Below are positions 45,154 through 53,822 of a stretch of 64,000 nucleotides of DNA, in pieces. The DNA is from JAMCRM01 sp035561075. GTDB lineage: Bacteria; Acidobacteriota; Terriglobia; Bryobacterales; Bryobacteraceae. The notes beneath the pieces were generated by a model. That model made no database searches and was not told the origin of the DNA. It was given only the letters and a program-made list of their open reading frames with translations. Position 1 is the stretch's first letter. Each line of letters begins with the position of its first letter. The position numbers were made by a program, and so were the translations under genes. Where the stretch lies: assembly GCA_035561075.1 (NCBI GenBank), contig DATMYF010000166.1, positions 1 through 64,000 of the forward strand, read 5' to 3'.

Positions 45154-47051
45154 GCCCTCACCGCAGCCAGCAGTTTCGAGTAGCGGCCCAGCGTGCCGGA
45201 GGTGAAGAGGCTGTCGCGGGAGGACCACACCAGGTCCGGTCGTGCGTCCGTCGCAGGCGTCCATGCACGCGGCTCCGCCGACAGCGCGGCGCCCATTTCG
45301 CCCGCGATCCGTTGCATGATTTCGAGATCGCTCTTGGGCCCCATGGTCTCGACGGCCTTCTTCAGACGCAAAACTTCCCCGCAGACGTTGGTAATGGTTC
45401 CGTCTTTCTCATAGGCCGAAGCCGCAGGCAAGACCACATCCGCCGCCGCGGCGGTCTCGGTGAGAAACAAATCCTGCACAACGAGGAACCCCGGCCCCTG
45501 GCCCCCGATCCCCGGCCCATGTTTCAACGGGTTCGCACCGACCACGTACAGCACGTCGAGATTCGTCGCCAACATCTCGGGTAAGGTGAGGGCTCCGGCG
45601 TCCGGAGTGAGGCCGTTTTCGACGGCGCCTCGCGAGTTGGCGTAATCCACCAGGGCCACGTACTTCACCGGGATTCCGAGCGAGCAGCCGAACGCGACCA
45701 GGCGCCGGACGGCGTCGCCCTTGATCGCGTCTCCGTAGACGATGACGAGGTCCGGTTCGGCCGCCAGCCTGTCGCGCAGTGCCCCATACTCTTCCGCGCC
45801 TCCCCGTACCGCGGCTTCCGCGTATTGGTCCTCCCGCACAGGCCCGGGTGTCACCACGTAGACGCGCGCGCCGTGGTGGCGATGATTGGCCCGCACCTGC
45901 CAGGAGAGAAACGGCTGTTGCTGGGCGAGGTCCGCCCCGAGGATCAGGACGGCGCCCGCGGTGTAGAGATCCGCCGTGGTGGCGAGCGGCGCGCCCGAGG
46001 CCAGCAGGGTCGCCACGTCGCCCGTGCGGTGGTGGTCGATGTTGCCCGTTCCCAGCACCTCCCGGGCGAAGCGGGCGAGATAGCGGTTCTCCTCGTTGGT
46101 GGTGTGGCTGCCACCGATGACCCCGAACGTTTTCGCGGCTTCGAACTGCGCGGCCACGGCGTGAATCGCCTCCGGCCAGGAGGCCGGCGCAAGGTTGCCG
46201 CCGGCGCGCACCAGCGGCGTTTTGAGGCGCTCCGGATGGTCGTGGAAATCGAACGCGTAGCGGCCCTTCACGCACAGGAACTCGCCGTTGATGCCGGAGC
46301 GGTCGCGATTATTCGCCCGGATGATGCGGTTGTTCCGCACCCCCAGGGTGGTGGTGCAGCCGTTCGAGCAGTGCGCGCAGATGGTGGGGGAATGGGTCAT
46401 CTCCCAGGGCCGCGTCTTATACCGGTAGGCGCCGCTGGTGAGCGCGCCCACGGGGCAGATGTCGATGCAGGCGCCGCACTGGTCGCAGTCGAGGTGGTCG
46501 CCGCCATTAGGCGCGATCTCCGACTGCGCCCCGCGATTGACGATCCCCAGCGCCCCCACCCCCATGCCTTCCCCGCAGACCCGCACGCAGCGGAAACACA
46601 GGATGCAGCGCGGCGCGTCGTAGAATACAACCGGCGACCACTGCTTCTCCTGCACGTGGATCTTGTTCTCGGCGAAGCGGCTCTCGCCCGCGCCGTAGCG
46701 GAAGACCATGTCCTGCAGCTCGCATTCCCCGCCCTTGTCGCACACCGGGCAGTCGAGCGGATGGTTGGTCAGCAGGAACTCCAAGGTGGACCTGCGCGCT
46801 GCCGCCACCGCGGGTGTTTGGGTCCTCACCACCATGCCCTCGGCAACAGGCAGGGTGCAGGAAGCCATCAGCTTGGGCGCCTTCTCCACCTCCACCAGGC
46901 ACATCCTGCAGGCCGCCTGAAGGCTCAGCCCGGGGTAGTAACAGAAGGCTGGGATCTCGATCCCAGCCTGCCGCGCCGCCTCGATCAAGAGGGTGCCCCG
47001 TGTTACCTCGACGTGATTGCCGTCGATCGTGAGCTTCACGAGGTCAGGCAT
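45150..47051 (-). CDS. nuoG: NADH-quinone oxidoreductase subunit G
   Basis: This 633-aa subunit carries Fe-S clusters of the peripheral arm. An N-terminal 2Fe-2S region (CYYPGLSLQAACRMCLVEVE) is followed by HPLDCPVCDKGGECELQD, then two 4Fe-4S motifs (CILCFRCVRVC; CDQCGACIDICPVG), and a further CAHCSNGC motif of the molybdopterin-type domain. The C-terminal domain resembles a molybdopterin oxidoreductase. Start ATG 47051 overlaps the nuoF stop by 8 bp. It is complete. Confidence 0.95.
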   Translation of the reverse strand: MPDLVKLTIDGNHVEVTRGTLLIEAARQAGIEIPAFCYYPGLSLQAACRMCLVEVEKAPKLMASCTLPVAEGMVVRTQTPAVAAARRSTLEFLLTNHPLDCPVCDKGGECELQDMVFRYGAGESRFAENKIHVQEKQWSPVVFYDAPRCILCFRCVRVCGEGMGVGALGIVNRGAQSEIAPNGGDHLDCDQCGACIDICPVGALTSGAYRYKTRPWEMTHSPTICAHCSNGCTTTLGVRNNRIIRANNRDRSGINGEFLCVKGRYAFDFHDHPERLKTPLVRAGGNLAPASWPEAIHAVAAQFEAAKTFGVIGGSHTTNEENRYLARFAREVLGTGNIDHHRTGDVATLLASGAPLATTADLYTAGAVLILGADLAQQQPFLSWQVRANHRHHGARVYVVTPGPVREDQYAEAAVRGGAEEYGALRDRLAAEPDLVIVYGDAIKGDAVRRLVAFGCSLGIPVKYVALVDYANSRGAVENGLTPDAGALTLPEMLATNLDVLYVVGANPLKHGPGIGGQGPGFLVVQDLFLTETAAAADVVLPAASAYEKDGTITNVCGEVLRLKKAVETMGPKSDLEIMQRIAGEMGAALSAEPRAWTPATDARPDLVWSSRDSLFTSGTLGRYSKLLAAVRA

Positions 47052-48321
47052 AGACCGCCTCCCGCGGGCACGGTTTACCGTCCAGGTGGGCTTCGAACTC
47101 ATCCCGGAACTTCTCGACAAAAGCCAGGGTGGGCATGGCCGCGGCATCGCCAAGGGGGCAGAAGGTGCGGCCTAGCATGTTGCCCGCCAGTTCCCCGATG
47201 AGCGCGATATCGCCCTTGCGTCCCTGGCCGTCGTGGAAACGCTGAAGCAGCTTCCGCAGCCACGTGGTGCCCTCGCGGCAGGGAATGCACCAGCCGCAGC
47301 TTTCATGCGCGTAGAAACGCATGATACGCAGCGCCGCTCTCACAATGCAGGTGTCCTCGTCCATCACGACCACGCCGCCCGAGCCTAACATGCTTTTGGC
47401 CTTCGCCAGGGAATCGAAGTCCATGGGGATGTCGCACTCCTCCGCTTTGAGGACGGGGCAGGAAGAGCCGCCCGGGATCACGGCCTTGAGCTTCTTGCCG
47501 CCGCGCACGCCGCCCCCTACTTCCTCGATCATGCGGAGAAGGTTGAAACCCATGGGGAGTTCGTACACCCCGGGCCGGTTCACGTGTCCGGAGAGGCAGA
47601 ATAGCCGCGTGCCGCCGTTCCTGGGCGTGCCTAAATCGGCGAACGCCGAGGCTCCATCCCGGATGATGGCCGGGACGGCGCAGAACGTCTCCACATTATT
47701 CAGCACCGTAGGACACTGGAAGGCCCCCACCACCGCGGGAAACGGCGGGCGGATGCGCGGCACCCCGCGCTTGCCTTCGAGCGATTCGAGCAGCGCCGAT
47801 TCCTCCCCGCACTCGTAGGCGCCAGCGCCGGTGTGCGTGTAAAGGTCGAAACCGTTGCCCAGGTAGCCATGCTCGTAGGCCTCGGCGATTGCGCGGTCCA
47901 TAATTTCGATCAGGTAGCGATACTCGCCCCGGATGTAGATGTAGCCGGCCCGCGCCCCCACGGCCAGCGCAGCGATCAGCACGCCCTCGATCAACTGGTG
48001 CGGGTCGTTTTCGATCAGCAGGCGGTCCTTGCAGGTTCCCGGCTCGCTTTCGTCGCCGTTCACCACGATGTACTTGGGCTTGGGCGAGTGGCGCGGGCAG
48101 AAGCTCCATTTCATGCCCGTGGGGAAGCCCGCGCCGCCGCGCCCGCGCAGGTTCGACGCTTTCACCTCGTCGATGATGGCCTCGGGCGTCATCCCGCGCG
48201 CTTTTTCAAGCGCCGCGTAGCCGCCATTTGCCAGGTACGTCCCGATGGACGTCGAATCCGGCAGGCCGAAGCGGCGCGTCAGGACCTTCACCTCGAGCGG
48301 GCTGGGTGCGTTGTAGAGCAT
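47044..48321 (-). CDS. nuoF: NADH-quinone oxidoreductase subunit F
   Basis: This 425-aa NADH/FMN-binding subunit contains GRGGAGFPTGMKW (NADH/FMN site), ECGEESALLESLEG and the 4Fe-4S ligand region SCGWCIPCREGT. Length is normal. It begins 2 bp after the nuoE stop. NADH is oxidised here. Confidence 0.96.
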   Translation of the reverse strand: MLYNAPSPLEVKVLTRRFGLPDSTSIGTYLANGGYAALEKARGMTPEAIIDEVKASNLRGRGGAGFPTGMKWSFCPRHSPKPKYIVVNGDESEPGTCKDRLLIENDPHQLIEGVLIAALAVGARAGYIYIRGEYRYLIEIMDRAIAEAYEHGYLGNGFDLYTHTGAGAYECGEESALLESLEGKRGVPRIRPPFPAVVGAFQCPTVLNNVETFCAVPAIIRDGASAFADLGTPRNGGTRLFCLSGHVNRPGVYELPMGFNLLRMIEEVGGGVRGGKKLKAVIPGGSSCPVLKAEECDIPMDFDSLAKAKSMLGSGGVVVMDEDTCIVRAALRIMRFYAHESCGWCIPCREGTTWLRKLLQRFHDGQGRKGDIALIGELAGNMLGRTFCPLGDAAAMPTLAFVEKFRDEFEAHLDGKPCPREAVYA

Positions 48322-48323
48322 GG

Positions 48324-48806
48324 TTACTGGAGCTTCCTCAGGCTGTCGAGCAGGCGGTCGAGCTTCTCCGGCGTAACGCCGTGGTGGATGTCGTAGTTCA
48401 CCTGTATTGCGGGCGCCCAACTGCATGCCCCCATGCACTCGACTTCCTCCAGCGAAATCTGGCCGTCCGCCGTGACTTCCTTGTGGCCGATGCCGAGCTT
48501 CCTGCAGGCGTGCTCCCACACTTCCTCGCCGCCCGCCAGCATGCAACTGATGTTGGTGCAGACCTGCACGTGATACTTCCCGAGCGGCTTGCGGCGCAGC
48601 ATCGAGTAATACCCGGCCACCTCCTCGACGCGCAAGGGCTCGACGCCCACGCGCCGCGCCACTTCTTCGATCAGTTCCCGGGAGACGTGCCCCACTTCGT
48701 CCTGCGCATACAGCAGCATGGGGACCATGGCGGAGCGCTGCCGTCCCTGCGGGTAGCTTTCCAGCAACCTGGCAAACCTGGCTTCGAGTTCGGGAGAAAA
48801 GGTCAT
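48324..48806 (-). CDS. nuoE: NADH-quinone oxidoreductase subunit E
   Basis: This 160-aa subunit carries a thioredoxin-like 2Fe-2S site with Cys83 and Cys88 (CTNISC) and Cys124 and Cys128 (CMGAC). It works with NuoF. It ends 2 bp before nuoF and starts 7 bp after nuoD. Confidence 0.95.
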   Translation of the reverse strand: MTFSPELEARFARLLESYPQGRQRSAMVPMLLYAQDEVGHVSRELIEEVARRVGVEPLRVEEVAGYYSMLRRKPLGKYHVQVCTNISCMLAGGEEVWEHACRKLGIGHKEVTADGQISLEEVECMGACSWAPAIQVNYDIHHGVTPEKLDRLLDSLRKLQ

Positions 48807-48813
48807 GGCCGCG

Positions 48814-50019
48814 TCACCTATCGGTATCGCCGAGAACGAAATCCATGCTGCCCATGGCGGCGATCACGTCCGCGATGAGGGTGCCCCGGATCATCGTGGG
48901 CACCGCCTGCAGGTTACCGAAGCTGGGCCCCCTGACGTGCACACGGAACGGCCGCGTGCCGCCGTCGCTCACCACGTAATAACCCAGCTCGCCGCGCGGC
49001 GACTCGATCACCTGGTAGACCTCGCCCGCGGGCACCTTGAAACCCTCGGTCACGATCTTGAAGTGGTAGATCAGGGCCTCCATCTGGGTCTTCATCTTCT
49101 CGCGGTCGGGCAGTACCACGTGCGGGGCATCGGCGGTCCAGCGGCCCCCGGGCATGCCATCGATGGCCTGCCGGACGATGCGCGCGCTCTGCCGCATCTC
49201 TTCGATGCGCACCAGATAGCGTGCGTAGACATCGCCCTCGGTGCGCACCGGTACCTCGAAATCGAATTGTTCGTAGCCGGAGTACGGCTGCGTTTTGCGG
49301 GTGTCCCAGGCAAGTCCGGCAGCGCGCAGCATGGGGCCGGTGACGCCCAGGTCCAGCATGTCTTCAAGCGGCAGCTTCCCCACACCGCGGGTGCGCTCGA
49401 TCCAGATGCGGTTGTTGGTGAGGAGGTCTTCATACTCGTCGACGCGGCCGGGAAAGGCGTCGATGAAGCGCCCGACACGTTCGCGCCAGCCCCGCGGCGG
49501 CTCCAGTGCCAGCCCGCCTACACGGAAATAGCTGGTCATCATGCGCTGCCCGGAGTACATCTCGAAGATCCGCAGGATTTCTTCGCGCTCGCGGAAGCAG
49601 TAGAGGAAGACGCTCATGGCGCCGATGTCGATGGCGTGGGTCCCGAGCCATACCAGGTGGCTGTTGATGCGGGTCAGCTCGGTGAGCATAACGCGCGTCC
49701 ACTCGGCCATGGGGGGCGCCTGCAATTCGAGCAGCCGCTCCACGGCCAGGCAGTAGCAGAGGTTGTTCGAGAGCGGCGCCAGGTAGTCGATGCGGTCCGT
49801 CAGGGTGACGGCCTGCTGATACGTCTTGACCTCGAACTCTTTTTCGATTCCGGTATGGAGATAGCCGATATCGGGTCGGCAGGCCACGATGGTTTCGCCG
49901 TCGAGCTCCAGCTCCAGGCGCAGCACCCCGTGCGTCGACGGATGCTGCGGCCCCATGTTGAGGACCATGGTGCGGCGTCCAGCCGCCACCGGGCTAGAGT
50001 CGGGTTCCGGTGATGGCAT
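48814..50019 (-). CDS. nuoD: NADH-quinone oxidoreductase subunit D
   Basis: This 401-aa subunit resembles the large subunit of [NiFe] hydrogenases and forms part of the quinone site. The conserved NMGPQHPSTHGVLRLELELDG and SPRGELGYYVVSDG segments are present. ATG 50019 gives a 26-bp overlap with nuoC; a start at 49968 (MVLNMG) is an alternative. NuoB, its normal partner, is missing from the operon. Confidence 0.95.
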   Translation of the reverse strand: MPSPEPDSSPVAAGRRTMVLNMGPQHPSTHGVLRLELELDGETIVACRPDIGYLHTGIEKEFEVKTYQQAVTLTDRIDYLAPLSNNLCYCLAVERLLELQAPPMAEWTRVMLTELTRINSHLVWLGTHAIDIGAMSVFLYCFREREEILRIFEMYSGQRMMTSYFRVGGLALEPPRGWRERVGRFIDAFPGRVDEYEDLLTNNRIWIERTRGVGKLPLEDMLDLGVTGPMLRAAGLAWDTRKTQPYSGYEQFDFEVPVRTEGDVYARYLVRIEEMRQSARIVRQAIDGMPGGRWTADAPHVVLPDREKMKTQMEALIYHFKIVTEGFKVPAGEVYQVIESPRGELGYYVVSDGGTRPFRVHVRGPSFGNLQAVPTMIRGTLIADVIAAMGSMDFVLGDTDR

Positions 50020-50467
50020 AATCTTTGCGCAAGGGGTGGCCCTCCCAGTCCTCCGGCAGCATGATGCGGCGCAGGTCGGGGTGATTGCGGAACCGGATGC
50101 CGAAGAGGTCAAACGCTTCGCGCTCGTACCATTCGGCGGCACGCCACACGTGGGTGACGGAGTCGATCTCGGGCCGGTCGCCTGAGAGCCGGCATTTGAG
50201 GCGCAGGCGCAGGTTCCGGTCGACCGAGTGGAGATGATAGACCACCTCGAAGCGCACTTCGGCGGGGTAGCGGTCCACTGCGGTTACGGTGCTCAGCCGG
50301 GTGAACCCCTGGGCGGACTTTAGAAACGCGCAGACCGCCGCGATTCTCGAGGCGTCGACCTCGAGCGCCAGTTCCCCGTGATGGAAGGCGCCTGCCGTGA
50401 TGGCCGTGGGGTCGAACGCGTCGAGTGCGGCGGCTGCCGCGTGCTCTTTTAGATTTTCAGGTAGCAT
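49994..50467 (-). CDS. nuoC: NADH-quinone oxidoreductase subunit C
   Basis: This 157-aa subunit has the family signature WYEREAFDLFGIRFRNHPDL and ends DWEGHPLRKDY. It begins 10 bp after nuoA, where nuoB usually lies, and overlaps nuoD. It is complete and not fused to NuoB or NuoD. Confidence 0.94.
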   Translation of the reverse strand: MLPENLKEHAAAAALDAFDPTAITAGAFHHGELALEVDASRIAAVCAFLKSAQGFTRLSTVTAVDRYPAEVRFEVVYHLHSVDRNLRLRLKCRLSGDRPEIDSVTHVWRAAEWYEREAFDLFGIRFRNHPDLRRIMLPEDWEGHPLRKDYAITGTRL

Positions 50468-50477
50468 CCGTATCGAA

Positions 50478-50867
50478 TCAGCGCCCCGGACGGTCCTGGT
50501 GCGACCAGTCGAGCGCTCCCTTCTTCCAGATGTAAAAGAAACCGGCAAGAATCAGGATAATGAAGATCGCCATCTCGAGGAAGGCGAACATCTTGAGTTC
50601 CCGGTAGACCACCGCCCAGGGAAACAGGAAGATAGCCTCGATATCGAAGACGATGAACAGCATCGCCACAAGGTAGAACTTTACGCTGAAACGCTCCCTG
50701 GCGTTGCCCGTGGGCGCGATTCCGCACTCGTAGGGCATGTCCTTCACGCGGTTCCGCACTCGTCTTCCGAGCAGGAACGAGGCGCCGATCATTCCGGCGG
50801 CTACGGCCATGGCGATCAGTGCCTGAACGAGAACCGGAAAATAGATTTCGGAGTAAGAGCCGGGCAT
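50478..50867 (-). CDS. nuoA: NADH-quinone oxidoreductase subunit A
   Basis: This 129-aa membrane subunit has three hydrophobic segments and the conserved PYECGIAPTGNARERFSVKFY loop (first 20 residues of which carry the quinone-site Cys) followed by FIVFDIEAIFLFPWAV. It heads the nuo operon and diverges from thiS across 143 bp. Confidence 0.95.
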   Translation of the reverse strand: MPGSYSEIYFPVLVQALIAMAVAAGMIGASFLLGRRVRNRVKDMPYECGIAPTGNARERFSVKFYLVAMLFIVFDIEAIFLFPWAVVYRELKMFAFLEMAIFIILILAGFFYIWKKGALDWSHQDRPGR

Positions 50868-51010
50868 CTGATTTATCGATGATACCGAGAGGCCATACGT
50901 CGCTGAGACGCAATTCGCAGCCCGCGGGTGACGGGTTCGTTCGCGGTTGGCGAATCTTGACTATAATGGTCGGGAACCGGGGTGTCAATCACCCGCACTA
51001 CCCTGCCTTT
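50868..51010. promoter_or_regulatory. Divergent gap between nuoA and thiS
   Basis: The 143-bp gap must hold the promoter of the nuo operon and that of thiS. On the plus strand TATAAT lies at 50962-50967 with no convincing -35 box. No clear minus-strand pair was found. A promoter for the operon is inferred from position alone. Confidence 0.35.
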
Positions 51011-51217
51011 ATGCCGATGGAAATCACTGTTAACGGAGAAAGCCGGCCCGCGCCCGAAGGGCAGACCCTGCTGGGGTTGATCGACGCGTTGGGACTCGAC
51101 GCGGCGCGGGTGGCCGTCGAATTCGATTTGAAGATCGTGAAACGGGAGCGCTGGGCGAACACCGCCTTGCACCCCGGCGCGCGCATCGAAATTGTGCAGT
51201 TCGTGGGTGGCGGCTAG
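51011..51217 (+). CDS. thiS: Sulfur carrier protein ThiS
   Basis: The 68-aa ubiquitin-like protein ends in the Gly-Gly (FVGGG) needed for adenylation and thiocarboxylation in thiazole synthesis. EITVNGESRPAPEGQTLLGL is characteristic of ThiS. Start may be ATG 51011 or 51017. No thiG, thiF or thiH lies in the window; a hairpin ends the gene. Confidence 0.87.
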   Translation: MPMEITVNGESRPAPEGQTLLGLIDALGLDAARVAVEFDLKIVKRERWANTALHPGARIEIVQFVGGG

Positions 51218-51221
51218 CCGT

Positions 51222-51275
51222 TCCCGTACGGTCGCGGTTCCCTGCCTGGAAAACTTGAACCGCGACGGTACGGAA
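51222..51275. terminator. Bidirectional hairpin between thiS and the STAS gene
   Basis: Arms at 51222-51240 and 51257-51275 pair in 17 of 19 positions, with a 16-nt loop. It lies between convergent genes. It lacks a clear T tract on either strand, so it is a likely but imperfect terminator. Confidence 0.6.
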
Positions 51276-51286
51276 GCGGGCTGCCA

Positions 51287-51631
51287 CTAGGCGAAGCTGC
51301 GGATGGCGGACGCCTCGTCGTCGTGGACGTCCAGCACGGTGATGAGCTTGGTGATCTGCAACAGGTCGCGGACGCGCTTGGTCAGGTTCAGCAATTTGAG
51401 CTGTCCGCCCTGATTGGTGACGGTCGTGAAGCCGGAAACCAGTTCGCCGATCCCCGAGCTGTCGATATAAGAAACCTCTCCCAGGTTCAGCAGAATCTTT
51501 TTCTGGTTCTTGGCAACCATCTCGCGAAGCGTGTCGCGGAGCGCGCTGGAACCCTCCCCCAGCGTAATCCTTCCCGCCACGTCGATGACGTTCACATCCC
51601 CTACTTGTCTCGTGTTCAACTTGACGCTCAT
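51287..51631 (-). CDS. STAS-domain anti-sigma factor antagonist
   Basis: The 114-aa protein is a single STAS domain. The phosphorylatable Ser lies in SYIDSSGIGELVSG, as in SpoIIAA/RsbV. It is probably the antagonist of the adjacent anti-sigma kinase (51699-52160). A strong ribosome site, GGAGGAG, precedes ATG. No PP2C phosphatase or sigma factor is seen nearby. Confidence 0.9.
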   Translation of the reverse strand: MSVKLNTRQVGDVNVIDVAGRITLGEGSSALRDTLREMVAKNQKKILLNLGEVSYIDSSGIGELVSGFTTVTNQGGQLKLLNLTKRVRDLLQITKLITVLDVHDDEASAIRSFA

Positions 51632-51674
51632 GAGCTATATCTCCTCCAGGAACTGTTAGGCCGGGCCGCATGTG

Positions 51675-51693
51675 CGCCCTCCCCGGCAGGGCG
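51675..51693 (-). terminator. GC-rich hairpin between the anti-sigma pair
   Basis: CGCCCT at 51675-51680 and AGGGCG at 51688-51693 form a 6-bp perfect stem with a 7-nt loop, 6 bp after the stop of the kinase gene and 44 bp before the STAS start. It may be an attenuating or processing structure; no T tract follows. Confidence 0.35.
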
Positions 51694-51698
51694 GCGCG

Positions 51699-52160
51699 CT
51701 ATCTGGCCATCAGGTACTTGATCAATGTCACTTCCGTTCCCGCCGGGCTGAGGCGGCGGACCTGAAACTCGTCCATGAAGGCCCGGATCAAAAAAATACC
51801 CCGGCCGGAGCTGCGCAGCAGGTTCTCCGGCGCCAGCGGATCGGGAAGGTGGTCGAAGTCGAAGCCCTCTCCCTCGTCCGCCACCTTTACAGTAAACTGT
51901 TTCGGCCCGCTTGCGATGGACAGCCGGACCTTCTTATGGGCGCTGTAGCGGTTCCCGTGCACGACTGCATTCACCATGGATTCCCTCACGGCCATGGCGA
52001 TTTTTTGCAGTTCGTCCTGGTCAAGACCCGTCGTGCGCGCCGCACCCAGCGCCAGGGCCTCGGCAGTATCTACGCTTTCCAGCGTGGACTCCAGAATGTG
52101 GACTATTTCGCTTTCGCCGCCCGTACGCGCTCCCGTTAGGACCGGCCGACGCAGGGCCAA
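51699..52160 (-). CDS. RsbW/SpoIIAB-type ATP-binding anti-sigma factor
   Basis: The 153-aa protein is a GHKL-ATPase with the N box ESMVNAVVHGNR and G1 box VADEGEGFDF, and the SSGRGIFLIRAFMDEF segment of the G2 lid. It is a serine kinase or anti-sigma factor partner of the STAS protein. TTG 52160 is the only nearby in-frame start, and codes a short N terminus; the true start is uncertain. Its target sigma factor is not in the window. Confidence 0.85.
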   Translation of the reverse strand: MALRRPVLTGARTGGESEIVHILESTLESVDTAEALALGAARTTGLDQDELQKIAMAVRESMVNAVVHGNRYSAHKKVRLSIASGPKQFTVKVADEGEGFDFDHLPDPLAPENLLRSSGRGIFLIRAFMDEFQVRRLSPAGTEVTLIKYLMAR

Positions 52161-52242
52161 GTCGAACCTGTAGAATAAATTACCCGGAAGCGCCGCGTCA
52201 ATAGGAGGCGCCGGGAAGCCAGGGTGGCGCGGTGCGATTTGG

Positions 52243-53778
52243 CTACGAGGATGCAGAGGCGCCGGCGGCTGCCGGGCGACTGATTCCCAGCTTTTGCATG
52301 CGCGATTGCAGGGTGGTGCGCTTCATTGCCAGGCGCGCGGCGGCTCCCTGCGGGCCTCCCACAACCCAGCGGCTCTGTTCAAGCACGCGCAGAATATGCT
52401 TGCGCTCGGCCTCCTCCATGGTGCCGAGCCGTCCCGAACCCGACTCCGCAACGGTCAGCCGCGATTCGAACGGCGCGATCCGCAGTTCCGGGCCGCGCGA
52501 GAGCATCACCGCGCGTTCCACTACGTTGGACAGTTCCCTGACGTTGCCCGGCCACGTCCAGGAGACCAGCGCTTGGACGGTTTCTTCGGGAATCGTGTCG
52601 ATCCGCCGGTTGGCGAGGCGCGCGAACTTGCGGGCGAAATGGTTCACCAGCAGGGGAATGTCGCCGGGGCGCTCGCGCAGGGCGGGCAGGACCACCGGAA
52701 AAACGTTCACGCGGTAAAACAGATCGCTGCGGAACTCGCGGGCGGCTACCATGCGGCCCAGGTCGAACGTGGTGGCGGTCACCAGCCGGACGTCCACCGG
52801 GACGGGGCGGCTGCCGCCTGCCGGGTGGATCTGGCGATCCTGGAGCGCCTTCAGCAGTTTGGGCTGGAGGTCCACTGGGATGCGTCCGATTTCGTCCAGA
52901 AAGAGCGTGCCCTGGTCAGCAGTCTCAAAACGACCGGTCACGCTGGGCACGCCGTCCCCTTCCTGCCCGAAGAGATATATCTCAAGTTTTTCGGGAGGAA
53001 CGGACGCACAGTTCACCTTGACGAAAATGCGCTCGCGGCGCCGGCTCAGGGAGTGAATCGTGCGTGCCAGCAGTTCCCTGCCTGTGCCAGCCTCCCCGCG
53101 GATGAGCACCGTGGAATCGGTTGGCGCCACCGTCTCGACATCGCGCATCGCCTGCTTCCACGCGGGGCTCTCGCCGATGATTTCGGCGCAGTCGTAATCG
53201 CTGCGGATTTCCTGCTTCAGGTACTGCCGTTCCCGGATCAGTTTCTCATTCAGTTCCGCGACGCGCTGGTAGGTGAGCACATGATCGACGGCCACCGCCA
53301 CCTGACCGGCCACCAGTGCCAGGAATTCCAGATCCGACTCCATAGCCCCGTAGGAAGTCCGGTTGCCGAAAGCCAGCACTCCTAAGCGGCGCTTGGCGAC
53401 GGTAAGGGGTAGGGCGCATACCGCCCGCACTCCCTGCTGCCGCAGGAAGTCCAGGGCGCGCGGGTAGCGCGGTTCGTGTTGAATATCGGAATGGAGCCAG
53501 GGGCGCTGCGTCTCAAAGACCAGTCCGGCCGGTCCCTCTTCCACGTGCGACTTGAAATGGGGGCCCGGCGCGGCGTCCTCAAGGTTATAGAGGCGCATGG
53601 TATTGCGGGCAGGGTCATGCAGGATGAGGGCCAGAAAGTCGAACCGGACCACGCGTCGCAACCTGGCGCCGAGATTACGAATGAATACGGCTGGTTCTCG
53701 ACAGAGGGCAGGCGCTTCCGACAACTCCAACAGCGCGTGCCAACGGGCGGCCAGCGATGGTTCTCGTATGTCCGGCAA
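52243..53778 (-). CDS. GAF-AAA-Fis regulator lacking the GAFTGA loop
   Basis: The 511-aa protein has a GAF domain (about residues 30-170), a AAA+ domain and a C-terminal Fis-type HTH (AARLAMKRTTLQSRMQKLGI). Walker A is GEAGTGRE with Arg234 in place of the usual Lys, Walker B is LFLDEIG (292-298). Where GAFTGA is expected, residues 271-283 read GQEGDGVPSVTGR instead. It therefore may not contact sigma-54 and may act with sigma-70, as TyrR does. It lies upstream of the anti-sigma pair on the same strand. Confidence 0.85.
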   Translation of the reverse strand: MPDIREPSLAARWHALLELSEAPALCREPAVFIRNLGARLRRVVRFDFLALILHDPARNTMRLYNLEDAAPGPHFKSHVEEGPAGLVFETQRPWLHSDIQHEPRYPRALDFLRQQGVRAVCALPLTVAKRRLGVLAFGNRTSYGAMESDLEFLALVAGQVAVAVDHVLTYQRVAELNEKLIRERQYLKQEIRSDYDCAEIIGESPAWKQAMRDVETVAPTDSTVLIRGEAGTGRELLARTIHSLSRRRERIFVKVNCASVPPEKLEIYLFGQEGDGVPSVTGRFETADQGTLFLDEIGRIPVDLQPKLLKALQDRQIHPAGGSRPVPVDVRLVTATTFDLGRMVAAREFRSDLFYRVNVFPVVLPALRERPGDIPLLVNHFARKFARLANRRIDTIPEETVQALVSWTWPGNVRELSNVVERAVMLSRGPELRIAPFESRLTVAESGSGRLGTMEEAERKHILRVLEQSRWVVGGPQGAAARLAMKRTTLQSRMQKLGISRPAAAGASASS

Positions 53779-53822
53779 GCATCCCTATCATACGCCTGCC
53801 CCTGGTACTTCGGGGGAGGCTC

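Noticed and set aside
45150..47051. Possibility that NuoG contains a NuoI-like domain
   Set aside because: The two 4Fe-4S motifs match the normal N-terminal Fe-S region of NuoG; no extra ferredoxin domain is present.
50467..50478. Possible nuoB squeezed between nuoA and nuoC
   Set aside because: Only 10 bp lies between them, and neither NuoA nor NuoC carries the NuoB Cys motif as a fusion.
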